From an uncultured Prevotellaceae bacterium (GTDB taxonomy: Bacteria > Bacteroidota > Bacteroidia > Bacteroidales > Bacteroidaceae): a stretch of DNA of 6,071 bases. Both the position numbers and the translations under genes were made by a program. The notes under the pieces are model-generated. The model was given only the letters and a program-made list of their open reading frames with translations, was not told where the DNA came from and made no database searches. Each line of letters starts with the position of its first letter. The first letter of the stretch is position 1. Location: positions 1 to 6,071 of the forward strand of contig OMTC01000128.1 of NCBI GenBank assembly GCA_900313845.1. Direction: 5' to 3'. Positions 5,101 to 6,071 of the stretch are shown piece after piece.

Positions 5101-6071
5101 ATGGAAATTTACGAACTGGAACCCAAAAACATGTGGCGCTGCTTTTATGAGTTGACCCGCATACCTCGTCCATCAGGACACACAGAACAAGTTGCAAACT
5201 ATCTTGTGGATTTTGCCAAGAAGAATGGAGCAGAAGCTTTCATCGACGAAGCTGGCAATGTGGTGATGCGCAAGGATGCAACTCCTGGCTATGAAGACCG
5301 CGAAACTGTGGTACTTCAGGCACACATGGACATGGTGCCACAGAAGGTGAAGGAAAGCAAGCATAATTTCGTTACCGACCCCATTGAGACCTATATCGAT
5401 GGCGACTGGGTGAAGGCAAAAGGCACTACCCTCGGAAGCGACGACGGCATGGGCGTGGCAACTGCTATGGCTATCATCGAAGCAACAGACGTGGAGCATG
5501 GTCCCCTCGAAGTGCTGATTACCAAGGATGAAGAGACGGGCATGTATGGTGCTTTCGGTTTGAAAGCAGGCATCCTCACTGGCAAATATCTGCTCAATCT
5601 CGACTCTGAGACAGACGGCGAAATCACGATTGGCTGTGCTGGTGGTATGGACGTGGTTTGTTCGATGGAATACCAGGAGCAAAACATCGAGCCTGAAAAC
5701 ATGGAGGCTTATCGCATCACGATGAAGGGATTGCGAGGCGGTCACTCGGGACTCGAAATCAATGAAGGACGTGCCAACGGAAACAAATTGATGGGTCGTC
5801 TGCTCTTTGCAGCAGTCAATCTTGAGTTGGCAAGAGTGTGCAGTTGGCATGGTGGAAACATGCGCAATGCCATCCCTCGCGAAGAGGATGTGGTGGTGGT
5901 AACTCCATCTGCAAAGGCAGCAGAACTGAAGAAACTCGTTGCAAAATGCAAGGACCTCTTCAATGAGGAATACATAGAAATTGAACACGGAAACATCGAG
6001 CTCAACATCGAGCCATGCGACATGCCAGAGAAGGTGATTCCAGAAGACGTGCAAGTGAATATCATCAATGC
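5101..6071 (+). CDS. pepD: Aminoacyl-histidine dipeptidase PepD (M20C), 3' truncated by window
   Basis: This is the first 323 codons of a cytosolic Zn dipeptidase that cuts Xaa-His and other dipeptides. The frame is open from ATG 5101 to the window end with no stop. The start MEIYELEPKNMWRCFYEL followed by RIPRPSGHTEQV is the standard family N-terminus. Metal and catalytic residues are in place: His75 and Asp77 in QAHMDMVP, Asp114 in LGSDDGMG, the Glu144-Glu145 pair in TKDEETGMYGAFG, and Asp168 in LNLDSE. RGGHSG with His215 begins the lid/dimerisation domain, and SWHGGNMRNAIPRE (248-261) follows. The final Zn ligand His near the C-terminus lies beyond the window; the full enzyme is usually about 485 residues, so roughly a third is missing. 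The gene stands alone after a repeat-rich 731-base gap. Confidence 0.96.
   Translation, partial: MEIYELEPKNMWRCFYELTRIPRPSGHTEQVANYLVDFAKKNGAEAFIDEAGNVVMRKDATPGYEDRETVVLQAHMDMVPQKVKESKHNFVTDPIETYIDGDWVKAKGTTLGSDDGMGVATAMAIIEATDVEHGPLEVLITKDEETGMYGAFGLKAGILTGKYLLNLDSETDGEITIGCAGGMDVVCSMEYQEQNIEPENMEAYRITMKGLRGGHSGLEINEGRANGNKLMGRLLFAAVNLELARVCSWHGGNMRNAIPREEDVVVVTPSAKAAELKKLVAKCKDLFNEEYIEIEHGNIELNIEPCDMPEKVIPEDVQVNIIN

Noticed and set aside
5173..6054. 293-codon minus-strand ORF
   Set aside because: It is antisense to pepD, whose plus frame carries all M20C metal and catalytic residues; the minus translation is Cys/His-rich with no recognisable family.

Overview
The window looks like chromosome from a Bacteroidales bacterium, most likely a Prevotella-type genome. 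The evidence is moderate-to-low GC, no clear Shine-Dalgarno sequences, several copies of the Bacteroidetes -7 promoter box (TAnnTTTG), a Bacteroidetes-type RsmA (NYPY in motif IV), an M20C PepD dipeptidase, and many short G-rich or A-rich tandem repeats between genes. Genus is inferred; no rRNA or marker match could be run.

Layout, left to right. Positions 1-266 (+) are the 3' end of lpxB (lipid A synthesis). It overlaps or abuts a small uncharacterised gene (256-519, +) across an AAAAATG repeat. Positions 520-709 separate convergent genes and carry a large inverted repeat with 29-base perfect arms. A leftward block follows: rsmA (2325-3197), then, behind its own promoter, a two-gene exported unit made of a DUF3237 protein (1694-2197) and an alpha/beta hydrolase (710-1642). 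Divergent from rsmA is a UPF0104 / flippase-like membrane protein (3308-4369, +). The window ends inside pepD (5101 onward, +).

The core genes are housekeeping: envelope lipid synthesis, 16S rRNA dimethylation, a membrane protein and peptide breakdown. The two exported proteins form the only accessory-looking gene unit, and their substrate is unknown.

The most unusual part is the 731-base gene-free stretch 4370-5100. It holds, in order, a run of eight G-tracts spaced 9-10 bases apart, a roughly 330-base array that keeps an exact 22-base period while its sequence changes along its length, an A-rich spacer, a promoter-like box, nine perfect copies of a 7-base unit, and another set of roughly 22-base repeats ending at pepD. 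In the 22-base array three sequence subfamilies (GGATTnnCyGAA, CGAGnGCTCG, GGAGAGC) share one continuous phase. That suggests spacing is kept while sequence drifts. I found no cas-like or other partner gene, and the function is unknown.
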